A stretch of 41,414 nt of DNA, taken from contig CANQIF010000017.1 in NCBI GenBank assembly GCA_947623965.1, forward strand, positions 1 to 41,414, in the 5' to 3' direction. This DNA comes from an uncultured Alistipes sp. (GTDB taxonomy: Bacteria; Bacteroidota; Bacteroidia; Bacteroidales; Rikenellaceae). How positions within the stretch are numbered: the first letter of the stretch is position 1; each line of letters begins with the position of its first letter. The notes below the pieces were generated by a model. That model did not search any database, was not told the origin of the DNA, and saw nothing but the letters and a program-made list of their open reading frames with translations. Below, in pieces: positions 25,630 through 34,600 of the stretch. The translations under genes were made by a program, and so were the position numbers.

Positions 25630-25730
25630 TACCGAAAAAACAGAAAACCGTCCTGCCTGCGAGCTCGCAATTCAGATCTGAACATACAAGCCTCCCCGAT
25701 TTCAAAAGGTCGGGCATGTCCGATCCCGCA

Positions 25731-25761
25731 AAAATGCCCTGCATCGACATGCGTCGAAAGG
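25731..25761 (+). promoter_or_regulatory. 31-bp element shared with the dnaK upstream region
   Basis: Begins AAAATGCCC and ends GCGTCGAAAGG. It recurs at 26932-26962 with three mismatches. The copies lie 140 and 131 bases before the HTH gene and dnaK starts, in the same orientation. Role unknown; it could be a shared control site or a leftover repeat edge. Confidence 0.45.
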
Positions 25762-25831
25762 CTGCTTTCCACCCTCCCCGGCGGCCGAAACAGGTTTATT
25801 TCGGCCGACAAACGTTTTTTTCGGTTCGAAA

Positions 25832-25863
25832 TTTGGCCGTTCCATAAATTTATCGTAATTTAG
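25832..25863 (+). promoter_or_regulatory. Promoter of the small HTH gene
   Basis: TTTG (25832-25835), 20 bases, TAATTTAG (25856-25863). The -33 is perfect and the -7 has one mismatch. The region is locally AT-rich. The leader would be about 30 bases. Confidence 0.55.
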
Positions 25864-25900
25864 TTGTGCGAATCTTATCAACTTAAACTATATTACGGAT

Positions 25901-26143
25901 ATGATCATCACTTTCAACGAACTGCGTCGTATCAAGGACAGACTTCCGAGCGGTAGCTCGCAGCGTATTGCAGATGAACTCGGGTTGGACGTCGAGACCG
26001 TCCGCAACTACTTCGGCGGCAGCCATGCAGCCAAAGAGTGCGTAGGCGTTCACTTCGAACCGGGACCGGACGGAGGTGTCGTAACGCTCGACGATACGAC
26101 GATCCTCGATGCCGCAAAGCGCATTCTGGACGAACTGAAATAA
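25901..26143 (+). CDS. Small helix-turn-helix DNA-binding protein
   Basis: An 80-residue protein starting MIITFNELRRIKDRLPSGSS, with a predicted helix-turn-helix in SQRIADELGLDVETVRNYFGG (residues about 20-40) and an acidic C-terminal segment. It resembles a conserved Bacteroidales family of small DNA-binding proteins whose targets I do not know. It is a single gene with its own promoter and a strong terminator, and its length and compactness suggest an abundant product. It lies between two stem-loop clusters. Confidence 0.8.
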   Translation: MIITFNELRRIKDRLPSGSSQRIADELGLDVETVRNYFGGSHAAKECVGVHFEPGPDGGVVTLDDTTILDAAKRILDELK

Positions 26144-26166
26144 CCGGCATCAGCCGGTTGTCCGAG

Positions 26167-26194
26167 CGCCCCGCCCTCTTCGGCGGGGCGTTTT
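26167..26194 (+). terminator. Terminator of the small HTH gene
   Basis: CGCCCCGCC (26167-26175) pairs with GGCGGGGCG (26182-26190), then TTTT. A smaller hairpin, AACCGGC/GCCGGTT, lies just before it. Confidence 0.85.
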
Positions 26195-26263
26195 CGGTTC
26201 TATGCCCCGAAGCCGCACCTTATTTAAATCGAATCACGCGACGGGGCTGCAGCAGCCGGTCGT

Positions 26264-26870
26264 TGTCGAAGTGTTTTGCGGCAAACGCGGTCGCACAGCG
26301 GCCGGCAGCCAGCAACCGCCAGTCGGCGTCGAGGTGTTTTGCCGCAAACTCGATTGCGAAGCAATCGGCAGCCCGCAGCCGCCCCCGGGCGGAGGGCTGC
26401 TCCTCCACGTCGCAAGCCCGTCCGCTCGGCTGCGGGCTTCGCCTTTTGACGATGTGGCAAAACTGCTCTGCCGCAAGTAAAATCGATCCCGCAGGGGGCG
26501 GCGGGCCGCAGCTTCGCCCGGGCGAAGGCCCACTACTCTGCTCGTGCGGTCGCTTCACAAGCCGCGGCTCGAACGGTAATTTTGAATTCTGAATTTTGAA
26601 TCATGAATTTGCGCCCGAAAGGGCGCAGTGGGCCGCAGCCTCCGCCCGGCGGAGGCCCGCAACTCGCGTCCCGAAGGTCCGCTTCGAGCGTGCGCTCCGC
26701 AGGCTGCGTTCCGAATTAGAATCTATCCAAGCACATCCAGCAGTTCCTTTTCATTTTGAATCATGAATTTGCGGTTCCGGCAAGGAACCGCAGCGGGCCG
26801 CAGCTTCGCCCGGCGAAGGCCCGCTACTCGCGTCCACTCGTGCAGTCGCTTCGCAAACCGCGGCCCGAAC
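26264..26870 (+). repeat. Stem-loop repeat cluster 6
   Basis: Partial B at 26264-26335 (prefix CGGTCGC/GCGGCCG), B at 26351-26443 (CGATTGC/GCAATCG), A units at 26484-26573 (imperfect prefix), 26611-26716 (GCGCCC/GGGCGC) and 26771-26870 (GCGGTTCC/GGAACCGC). All plus. A lead-in of the form GTGTTTTGCNGCAAAC precedes the first two units (26271 and 26335 onward). The linker 26713-26743 matches 769-799 in cluster 1 with one mismatch, 26 kb away. Confidence 0.85.
26611..26716 (+). repeat. A-type stem-loop unit, C/G variant
   Basis: The prefix is GCGCCC, loop GAAA, GGGCGC. Core arms 1 and 2 form a perfect CCTCCGCC/GGCGGAGG hairpin, and arms 3-4 read CTCCGCAGGCTGC. The neighbour at 26771-26870 has CTTCGCC/GGCGAAG at the same place, so the two adjacent copies differ by matched substitutions. 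Confidence 0.7.
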
Positions 26871-26931
26871 GGTAATTTTGAATGCTGAATTTTGAATGCT
26901 AAATTCTCTCTCCGCCCCGTCCCCTTCTGCC

Positions 26932-26962
26932 AAAATGCCCGGCATCGGCAGGCGTCGAAAGG
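26932..26962 (+). promoter_or_regulatory. 31-bp shared element upstream of dnaK
   Basis: Second copy of the element at 25731-25761 (28 of 31 identical). It is preceded by CTGCCAAAATGCC, which resembles the left half of the palindrome at 26980-26994. Confidence 0.4.
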
Positions 26963-26979
26963 TCATATCTGACAATCGA

Positions 26980-27019
26980 CTGCCAAAGTGGCAGAAAAGT
27001 GCATTTGGTATAACGTTTG
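26980..27019 (+). promoter_or_regulatory. dnaK promoter region with palindrome
   Basis: CTGCCA-AAG-TGGCAG (26980-26994) is a perfect six-base inverted repeat. It sits at the -33 position relative to a TAACGTTTG box (27011-27019, one base longer than TAnnTTTG). A repressor or activator site overlapping the promoter is a reasonable inference for a heat-shock gene. The regulator is unknown. Confidence 0.45.
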
Positions 27020-27092
27020 TTCGTTTGGAGGTCGTACCGCGAAAGGCGGCAGAAAAGAAAAAGCAAACAAACAATTAAAAGTTCATACGATT

Positions 27093-29006
27093 ATGGCAAA
27101 GATTATCGGAATCGATTTAGGTACGACGAACTCGTGCGTCGCAGTCATGGAGGGCAACGAGCCCGTAGTTATTCCCAACTCGGAGGGGCACCGCACGACA
27201 CCTTCGGTGGTCGCCTTCACCGAAGGCGGCGAGCGCAAGGTCGGCGACCCGGCCAAGCGTCAGGCCATCACCAACCCCAAGCGCACGGTCTTCTCGATCA
27301 AGCGTTTCATGGGCGAGCGCTATGACAACGTCACGGCAGACATCCAGCGCGCCCCCTACGCCATCGTCCGCGGCGACAACAACACGCCCCGCGTCGATAT
27401 CGACGGCCGTCAGTACACGCCGCAGGAGGTTTCGGCGATCATCCTCCAGAAGATGAAGAAGACGGCCGAGGATTACCTCGGTCAGGAGGTGACGGAGGCC
27501 GTCATCACCGTGCCGGCCTACTTCTCGGATTCGCAGCGCCAGGCCACCAAGGAGGCGGGCGAAATCGCCGGTCTGAAGGTGCGCCGCATCATCAACGAGC
27601 CGACCGCTGCCGCCCTGGCCTACGGTCTGGACAAGAAGAACAACGACATGAAGATCGCCGTCTACGACCTCGGCGGCGGTACGTTCGATATTTCGATCCT
27701 CGAGCTGGGCGACGGCGTCTTCGAGGTAAAATCGACCAACGGCGATACGCACCTCGGCGGCGACGACTTCGACCACGTGCTCATCGACTACATGGCCGAG
27801 GCCTTCAAGGCCGAGCACAACGTCGATCTGCGTCAGGACCCGATGGCGCTGCAGCGTCTGAAGGAGGCCGCCGAAAAGGCCAAGATCGAACTTTCGAGCT
27901 CGACCTCGACGGAGATCAACCTTCCCTACATCATGCCCGTGAACGGCATTCCGCAGCACCTCGTCATGACGCTGACGCGTGCGAAGTTCGAGCAGCTCTG
28001 CGACCACCTCGTGCAGAAGACGATCGAGCCCTGCAAAATGGCGCTGCGCGACGCCGGCCTTTCGGCTTCGCAGATCGATGAAGTGATCCTTGTGGGCGGT
28101 TCGACCCGTATCCCGGCCATCCAGAAGATCGTCGAGGAGTTCTTCGGCAAGACCCCGAACAAGAGCGTGAACCCCGACGAGGTGGTTGCCGTGGGCGCTG
28201 CAATCCAAGGCGGCGTGCTGACGGGCGAGGTGAAGGATGTGCTGCTGCTCGACGTAACGCCGCTGTCGCTCGGTATCGAGACGCTGGGCGGCGTGATGAC
28301 GAAGCTCATCGACGCCAACACCACCATCCCGACCCGCAAGTCGGAGGTCTTCTCGACGGCGGCCGACAACCAGCCTTCGGTCGAGATCAACGTATGCCAG
28401 GGCGAGCGTCCGCTGGCCCGCGACAACAAGTCGATCGGCCGCTTCCACCTCGACGGCATTCCGGCCGCACCGCGCGGCGTGCCGCAGATCGAGGTGACGT
28501 TCGACATCGACGCCAACGGCATCCTCAACGTCTCGGCCAAGGACAAAGGCACGGGCAAGGAGCAGAAGATCCGCATCGAGGCTTCGTCGGGTCTGACAGA
28601 GCAGGAGATCCAGCGCATGCGCGACGAGGCCAAGGCCAACGAGGCCAAGGATAAGGCCGAGAAGGAGCGCATCGACAAGATCAACGCCGCCGATTCGAAC
28701 ATCTTCGCCACCGAGAAGCAGCTGAAAGAGTACGGCGACAAGATTCCGGCCGAGAAGAAGTCAGCGATCGAGGCGTCGCTCGCCAAGCTCAAGGAGGCCC
28801 ACAAGAATGCCGACGTAGCCGCTATCGACGCGGCGATCGCCGAGCTGAACGCCGCATGGCAGGCCGCTTCGCAGGATATCTATGCGCAGCAGCAGGCCCA
28901 GCAGCAGGCGCAGGGCGCCCAGGGCGGTGCGCAGCAGCAGGGGCAGCCGAATGCCGGCAGCGGCAAGCAGCAGCCCGAGGATGTCGAATTCGAGGAGGTG
29001 AAATAA
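27093..29006 (+). CDS. dnaK: Chaperone DnaK (Hsp70)
   Basis: A 637-residue Hsp70. ATPase domain: [14 protein letters not shown] (residues 5-18), the [13 protein letters not shown] connection, [12 protein letters not shown] and [11 protein letters not shown]. Substrate-binding domain follows [23 protein letters not shown], then the helical lid and a Gln/Ala/Gly-rich tail ending EDVEFEEVK, the usual EEVD-like Gram-negative end. The ATG at 27093 gives [10 protein letters not shown]; an upstream in-frame extension has no support. grpE and dnaJ are not adjacent. Strong stand-alone transcription unit. Confidence 0.98.
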   Translation: MAKIIGIDLGTTNSCVAVMEGNEPVVIPNSEGHRTTPSVVAFTEGGERKVGDPAKRQAITNPKRTVFSIKRFMGERYDNVTADIQRAPYAIVRGDNNTPRVDIDGRQYTPQEVSAIILQKMKKTAEDYLGQEVTEAVITVPAYFSDSQRQATKEAGEIAGLKVRRIINEPTAAALAYGLDKKNNDMKIAVYDLGGGTFDISILELGDGVFEVKSTNGDTHLGGDDFDHVLIDYMAEAFKAEHNVDLRQDPMALQRLKEAAEKAKIELSSSTSTEINLPYIMPVNGIPQHLVMTLTRAKFEQLCDHLVQKTIEPCKMALRDAGLSASQIDEVILVGGSTRIPAIQKIVEEFFGKTPNKSVNPDEVVAVGAAIQGGVLTGEVKDVLLLDVTPLSLGIETLGGVMTKLIDANTTIPTRKSEVFSTAADNQPSVEINVCQGERPLARDNKSIGRFHLDGIPAAPRGVPQIEVTFDIDANGILNVSAKDKGTGKEQKIRIEASSGLTEQEIQRMRDEAKANEAKDKAEKERIDKINAADSNIFATEKQLKEYGDKIPAEKKSAIEASLAKLKEAHKNADVAAIDAAIAELNAAWQAASQDIYAQQQAQQQAQGAQGGAQQQGQPNAGSGKQQPEDVEFEEVK

Positions 29007-29035
29007 TTCCTCTTACCGAACATCCGGCTACGGAA

Positions 29036-29066
29036 CGGTGTGCAACTGCGTGTTGCACACCGTTTT
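29036..29066 (+). terminator. Terminator of dnaK
   Basis: An eleven-base perfect stem CGGTGTGCAAC (29036-29046) with GTTGCACACCG (29052-29062), loop TGCGT, then TTTT and a further T-rich stretch. Confidence 0.88.
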
Positions 29067-29143
29067 CGTGTTTTATCCAGGATTAGCAAGGGGAGAATGA
29101 AAAAACAGCCCCATGCGGTTGCACACCGTTTTCGTGTTTTATC
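29052..29143 (+). repeat. 26-bp direct repeat of the dnaK terminator right arm
   Basis: Bases 29052-29077 (right arm of the terminator plus T-rich tail) recur exactly at 29118-29143. The second copy lacks a left arm of its own, but could compete for the first left arm. Confidence 0.75.
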
Positions 29144-29222
29144 AAGGGGAGGGGTCCGGCGGCAAGAGCGCAATTTCGAAAAAAGGGGTATAAATACGGA
29201 TCCGCATCGTGCCGCTGCTCGC

Positions 29223-29230
29223 TATATTTG
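29223..29230 (+). promoter_or_regulatory. -7 box of the Gfo/Idh/MocA gene
   Basis: TATATTTG, a full match to TAnnTTTG, 28 bases before the ATG. No convincing -33. Confidence 0.55.
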
Positions 29231-29258
29231 CGTCGACAAAGTCAATGACACAAAAACC

Positions 29259-30344
29259 ATGGACAAATTGGGTATCGGTATTCTGGGTCTCGGAGAGGGC
29301 CGGAGTACCATGTCGGCCGCTTTGCAAAGCGACAACTACGAACTGATCGCGATCTGCGATCGCAACGAGGCTCTGTGCCGGCAGCGCGAAAAGGAGTTCG
29401 ACTTCCACCGATGGACGACCGAATACAATGACCTGTTGCAGGATCCGCGAATCGATGTGATCGGCATCTACACTCCCGACCATCTGCATGCCGAACACAC
29501 GAAACAAGCCCTGTTGCACAAGAAACATGTCGTCTGCGCGAAGCCCTTCCTCGACGATCTTTCCGAGGCGAAAGAGCTGCTGCGCATCAGCCGGGAGACG
29601 GGGCGGCGCGTCATGGTGGGACAGTCGTCGCGTTTCTTTCAGCCGATGATCGAGCAGCGCAAGGATTATGAAAAGGGCGAAATCGGCGAGTTGATCACCG
29701 TCGAAAGCTGGTACAATGCCGACCAGCGGTGGTTCCTGGCCAAGCCCTGGTCCCTGCAACCCGCATTCAAATGGCTCTACGGCGGCCTTTCGCATCCCGT
29801 GGATTTCATCCGCTGGTATCTGCCCGACATCGAAGAGGTGATGGGGTTCGGCATGCTGTCCGAGAACGGCCGCAGCGGAGGCTTGAAAAACGAGGATACG
29901 ATGCACTTCATCTTCCGCACGAAGAGCGGCAAGGTGGCGCGCGTCAGCGGTGCCTACACCGGTCCCATCCAACCGGTTCAGCGCGAGAGCGAGATGAGCT
30001 GCATCCTGCGCGGTACAAAGGGGTGTTCGCAGGGCGACTACATGGATCTGCGCTATGCCATTACGAACCGGGAGGGGGAAGAGAAGATCCTCACCTGGGA
30101 GAACAAGCTCAAGCATTTCTTCCGTTTCGAGGGAAAGAGCCACCACGCCGGCGAATACCAGAACTACCTCGACTACTTCGCCGAAGCGCTCCGCAGCGGA
30201 ACTCCGAATTCGCCCGATCTGAAGGAAGGAATCGGCACGGTAGCCGTATTGCTGGCCATGGACGAGTCGCTCCGGACGGGGGCGCCTGTGAAGGTATCGG
30301 CCATCCTGGCGCGCTACGGGCTGACGGAGGAGGAGCTGCGATAG
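29259..30344 (+). CDS. Gfo/Idh/MocA family oxidoreductase
   Basis: A 361-residue NAD(P)-dependent oxidoreductase. N-terminal Rossmann fold (GIGILGLGEGRS, then AICDRN at the end of beta-2), with TPDHLHAEHTKQALLHKKHVVCAKPF. The family motif is usually EKP; here residues 93-96 are CAKP, keeping Lys95 but with Ala for Glu. The C-terminal alpha/beta domain includes GGLSHPVDFIRWYLPDI, where the usual catalytic His is expected. These enzymes act on sugars or inositols; the substrate cannot be assigned. No carbohydrate genes are next to it. It stands alone, with its own -7 box. Confidence 0.9.
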   Translation: MDKLGIGILGLGEGRSTMSAALQSDNYELIAICDRNEALCRQREKEFDFHRWTTEYNDLLQDPRIDVIGIYTPDHLHAEHTKQALLHKKHVVCAKPFLDDLSEAKELLRISRETGRRVMVGQSSRFFQPMIEQRKDYEKGEIGELITVESWYNADQRWFLAKPWSLQPAFKWLYGGLSHPVDFIRWYLPDIEEVMGFGMLSENGRSGGLKNEDTMHFIFRTKSGKVARVSGAYTGPIQPVQRESEMSCILRGTKGCSQGDYMDLRYAITNREGEEKILTWENKLKHFFRFEGKSHHAGEYQNYLDYFAEALRSGTPNSPDLKEGIGTVAVLLAMDESLRTGAPVKVSAILARYGLTEEELR

Positions 30345-30535
30345 CTCTCCGGGAAACGGCCGCTATGGAAAGGGGCGTTACTGGAAGGAGAGCTACGGGA
30401 GGGGCGCTCAGGGAGGAGCGCTCAGGCCCCAGTGGCATAGTCCTGCGCCACCCGTCGCCGGGGAACGGCGTTCCGGGAAGGGCGTTCCGGGAGAGGTGCT
30501 ACCAGAAAGGACCGCTCCGGAAAAGACGATCGATT
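30345..30535. repeat. Degenerate short repeats behind the oxidoreductase gene
   Basis: From the stop codon, a 15-18 base word resembling CCGGGAAGGGCGTTC recurs around ten times with drift (30348-30440 and 30470-30525). Non-coding, and no A/B stem-loop unit is present. Confidence 0.55.
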
Positions 30536-30596
30536 ATGGTGCTGGCAACGACAAAAAGAAGACGATTCAGTCGATGGGCCGAATCGTTTTTGTTTT

Positions 30597-30604
30597 TATC
30601 TTTG
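30597..30604 (+). promoter_or_regulatory. -7 box placed four bases before the umuD start
   Basis: TATCTTTG ends at 30604 and the umuD ATG is at 30609-30611. With the usual 5-7 base distance, transcription would begin at or next to the start codon, giving a leaderless or nearly leaderless message. Confidence 0.5.
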
Positions 30605-30608
30605 CCGC

Positions 30609-31055
30609 ATGAAAACCGATGAACCGATCAAACTGACCATCCGTGCGGCCGACACGTCGACGCACGAAGAACTGCCCGTGGCGGGTGCGACCGTCAAGGC
30701 GGGATTTCCGTCGCCGGCCGACGACTTCGAGGAGACGCCGCTCGACCTGAACCGGGCGCTGGTCCGCAACCCGGCGGCCACCTTCTTCGTGCGGGTCGAG
30801 GGCGACAGCATGACGGGGGCCGGCATCGACGACGGCGATCTGCTGGTCGTCGATCGTTCGGTCGAAGCCCGCGACGGGGCGATCGCCATCTGCTACGTCG
30901 ATGGCGAGTTCACCGTCAAACGCCTGCGCCGCGAGGGGGACAGTTGGCTGCTGCTCCCCTCGAATCCGAAGTACCGGCCGATCCGCATCGACGGATCGAA
31001 TGAACTGACCATCTGGGGCGTGGTGCGGTATGTCATCAAGGAGTTGGGGGAATAA
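30609..31055 (+). CDS. umuD: UmuD-like S24 self-cleaving protein
   Basis: A 148-residue UmuD homologue. The cleavage site is Ala31-Gly32 (VKAGFPSPADDFEE), the catalytic Ser67 is in GDSMTGAGI, and Lys104 is in DGEFTVKRL. The rest follows E. coli UmuD closely through WGVVRYVIKEL. On damage, RecA filaments trigger cleavage to UmuD', which joins UmuC as polymerase V. The expected umuC is not downstream: 31056 onward is repeat sequence, and the next gene is on the other strand. No LexA-type box is recognised. The start is the only Met that leaves a plausible N-terminal arm. Confidence 0.9.
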   Translation: MKTDEPIKLTIRAADTSTHEELPVAGATVKAGFPSPADDFEETPLDLNRALVRNPAATFFVRVEGDSMTGAGIDDGDLLVVDRSVEARDGAIAICYVDGEFTVKRLRREGDSWLLLPSNPKYRPIRIDGSNELTIWGVVRYVIKELGE

Positions 31056-31102
31056 TTTGCGGGGCTTGTCTGAACCGCAAATTCAAAATTCAAAATTACG
31101 AG

Positions 31103-31482
31103 CTCGGGCTGCAGCCTGCGGAGTGCACGCAGATTCGGCGACGAACTATGGGCCTTCGCCGGGCGAAGCTGCGGCCCGCCGGTCGCTGCGCGACCGATTT
31201 TGCCGGCAAGCACATCAACCACAACGGGCATCGATTCCTAACCGAGGCATGCCCGCAGCCGAGCGGTGGGCTTGCACGAGTGGACCTGCGGGACGCGAGC
31301 TGCAGCCCTCTGCCCGGGGGCGGCTGCGGGCTGCTGCGCCCATTCGGGCGCAAATTCAAAATGAAGAATTAAAAATGAAAAATGATTCTCGGGCTGCAGC
31401 CTGCGGAGGCCATGCACGACTGTAAGGAGCTGCGGGCTTCCGCCGTCCCCAGGCTGCGGCTCGCTCGGCCTTTTCAAGGCCG
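31103..31482 (-). repeat. Stem-loop repeat cluster 7 (reversed)
   Basis: Convergent gap between umuD and the DUF2723 gene, with units in minus orientation: A at 31103-31196 (prefix CGGTCGC/GCGACCG), a B/A hybrid at 31253-31351 (GCGCCC/GGGCGC), and a truncated A at 31388-31482 (CGGCCTT/AAGGCCG, the same prefix as 16714). Lead-ins are the reverse complements of those in the plus clusters. Right of it are a GAAACACCCC/GGGGTGTTTC inverted repeat (31523-31532 and 31555-31564, possibly terminator-like) and a 16-base direct repeat (31564-31579 and 31624-31639). Confidence 0.83.
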
Positions 31483-31649
31483 AAATTCAGCATTCAAAAT
31501 TCAAGATTTCAAAATTTATCACGAAACACCCCCGCCAACCGATCCGGTCGTGCAGGGGTGTTTCAAATCAAGCAGCAGCTAAAACCACCCGGCCGTCTTC
31601 AAGCGGCTCGCCGAACTGGGGGGCAAATCAAGCAGCAGCCGAGGCTATC

Positions 31650-34600
31650 CTACTGCGCTGCGGTCGTGTCGAAATGCGGCAGCGACTTGTCCAACAGTTC
31701 GGGCCGGTCGCCCACGTCGAGCAGCTTCTCTTCCGCAACGCCGAGCGTGCGGTAGTAGTCGTTCAGTTCGCGGACGATGTCGTACCGGCGGGCGTAGGTG
31801 GCCAGGAAGTAGATCTCCTCGAGCTCCTTGAGGCGGCGGGCCAGGTCGGCATCGACCATCTCGCCCTGAACCCCCTCGAACGAGAGGTAGTATTCGATAT
31901 ACTCGATCGTATTGCGGATGTAGTCGCGCATGAGGCTGTCGCCCTTCTCGGCCGCCCCTTCGGCCCCCATCGCATCGGCGGCATAGTAGGCCTCGAGGAA
32001 AGGATAGGTATTGGCATCCGTGAAGCGCAGCTGCGTCGTCGGGAGCCGTTCGAGCCCCAGATCGAGCAGTTCGACCGCCTCGCCGACCCGCTCTTGCCGC
32101 AGCAGCTCCTTCGCCACCCGCGCAAAGGAGGCGCGGGCCTGCGACGCCCCGAGGTTATACTGCGTGAAATAGTCGGCGTAAACCTTCGGATCGCTCAGGT
32201 TGCCGTAGCGGAAGGTTTCCTTCAGCAGCGGCGCCGCATAGTCGGGATCGATGCGGCCGACGTCCCATGCGCTCTCCACCGGCGTGAAGATCGGCACGAA
32301 GCGGTAGGCGTAGCCGTCGAACTGGAGGTAGTCCATAAGGCCGAAATCCTGCAGGATGTAGACCTGCGTGAGGTAGATCGGCCGCTTCCAGTCGAAGTTG
32401 GCCAGCAGGTCGAGCAACATCAGCTGGTTCTTGTCGACCGAGTTGCCGCGCAGCTCCAGAAAGACCGTGTCGACGATCCGGTCGCGGTCCTCCTCCCGCA
32501 CGATCCCCGAGGCGATCGCATTCTCCTTGTTCACGGGCAGGGCGATGCGCCGCGAGGGGATGTAATCCGTATAGGAGCCGTCCACCAGCTTGAGCTGCGA
32601 GGCGGGATCATCGCTGCGGATGAAGGCCATCAACTCTTTGATATCCACCGCCCGATCGACCGCCTCCTTGATCGGCACCCAGTCGTTTCGGTAGGTGTAC
32701 TTGCGTTTCGGCAGCGAGAAGGGAACCCCCGCCGCCTCGTTCGCCGCGGTCTTCATCTCGTCGATGTACCACTCGCCGCCAAGGTAGGAGGTGTTCATGA
32801 TGCGCACGTCGGGCCGCACGCCGTAGACCTCCTGGTTGTTCCAAAGGGGGAAGGTGTCGTTGTCGCCGTAGTTGAGAATGATCGCGTTGGGCAGCGTCGA
32901 CTGCAGGTAGTTCCAGCCGATGTCGCGGGCCATGTAGCGCCCCGAACGGTCGTGGTCGTCCCAGTTCTGGGCCGCCAGCAGCACCGGCACCCCGAGGCAG
33001 ACGACCGTCGCAGCCGCCGCCGCGCCCCGCGTGTTGCGGCGGACGATCCGGGAGAAGAGGTCGCGGATGGCCAGCACGCCCAGTCCCAGCCAGATCGAGA
33101 AGGCATAGAACGAACCCGCATAGACGTAGTCGCGTTCGCGCGGCTCACCCGGCTGCGTGTTGAAGTAGACCACCAGCGCCACGCCCGTCATGACGAAGAG
33201 CCACAGCACGATCGAGAAGTTGCGCTGGTCGCGGTCGAGCTGGTAAAGCAGTCCGATCAACCCCAGCAGGAAAGGAAGAAAATAGTAGGTGTTGCGCCCC
33301 TTGTTCTCGGCCACTTCGCGCGGCAGGTTCTCCTGCGGTCCGAGGTAGAGGCGGTCGATGAACTTGATGCCCGAGAGCCAGTTGCCGTCGGTGATGGTGG
33401 AGCCGAGAGGCTGGATGTCGCTCTGACGACCGACGAAATTCCAAAGGAAGTAACGCCAGTACATGTAGTTGAGCTGGTAGGTGAAGAAGTAGTTCAGATT
33501 CTCGAGGAAAGTCGGCTCGACGATCGCCCGGGGGCCGTAGCCGTCGTCGTAGACCCGTTTGCGGCCGAAGTCCGTGACCTCCTGCCGCAGCGGACGCCCC
33601 GCCTCGTCGCGCAGCACCTCGCCATCCTCGTCGCGGACCACCTCCGTCTTGGTGCGGTAGGCCGCCCACTGGCTGAAATCCTTCTCGCTCTTGCGGTAGT
33701 CCCACATGCGGGGGAAGAGGTGGTTGAAGCCCTCGGGATAGGTATAGCCCGCGATCGTGGTGCCTTTTTTATAGGTGCCGTCCTCGTCGAGGTAGTAGTT
33801 CGTGCGCTCGGTGTAGCCGACCGGCGGCGCCGAGTAATAGGCCCCGTACAGCAGGGGCCGGTTGCCGTACTGGTCGCGGTTGAGGAACGAGAGCAGGGCG
33901 TGCGGGTTGCTCGGGTTGTTGGAGTTCATCGGCGGGTTGGCCGCGGCGCGGATCGTCACCGTCGCATAGGAGGAGAAGCCGATGAGGATCATCGTCAGCG
34001 AAAGGAAGATGACGTTCCAGACCACGTGTCCGCGGCGGTGCATGGTCCAGGCCCCCCAGCCGCAGGCGGTAATCAGCGCCAGTGCGAAGAGCGCCATGCC
34101 GAGGTTGACGGGCAGCCCCAGCGTGTTGACGAAGAAGAGATCGACCATCGCCCCGGCGTAGACCGTATAGGGGATGATGATGCCGTTGATGACCAGCAGG
34201 ATCACGCCGGCGATCGCCGTGGCGATGCACATGCCGCGCAGCGTGACGCGCGATGTCGTGCGGAAGTAGTAGATGAAGACGAGGGCCGGGATCGTCAGCA
34301 GGTTCAGGATGTGGACGCCGATCGAGAGGCCCATGAGGTAGGCGATGAGCACGATCCAGCGGGCGGCGTGGGGCTCGTCGGCCTCCTCCTCCCACTTGAG
34401 CATGAGCCACACGACGAGGGCCGTGAACATCGACGAGAGGGCGTAGACCTCGCCTTCGATGGCCGAGAACCAGAAGGTGTCGGTGAAGGTGTAGGCCAGG
34501 GCGCCGACGGCACCCGCCCCGAGGATCGCCCAGATGTCGGCCGTCGTGAGGGTGCGGCCGCCTCGCGTCACGAGGCGGCGGGCCAGGTGGGTGATCGTCC

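Noticed and set aside
26989..27003. Sigma-54 promoter TGGCA...TGCA upstream of dnaK
   Set aside because: GG and GC are one base too close for the strict -24/-12 spacing, and a TAnnTTTG-like box is present just downstream.
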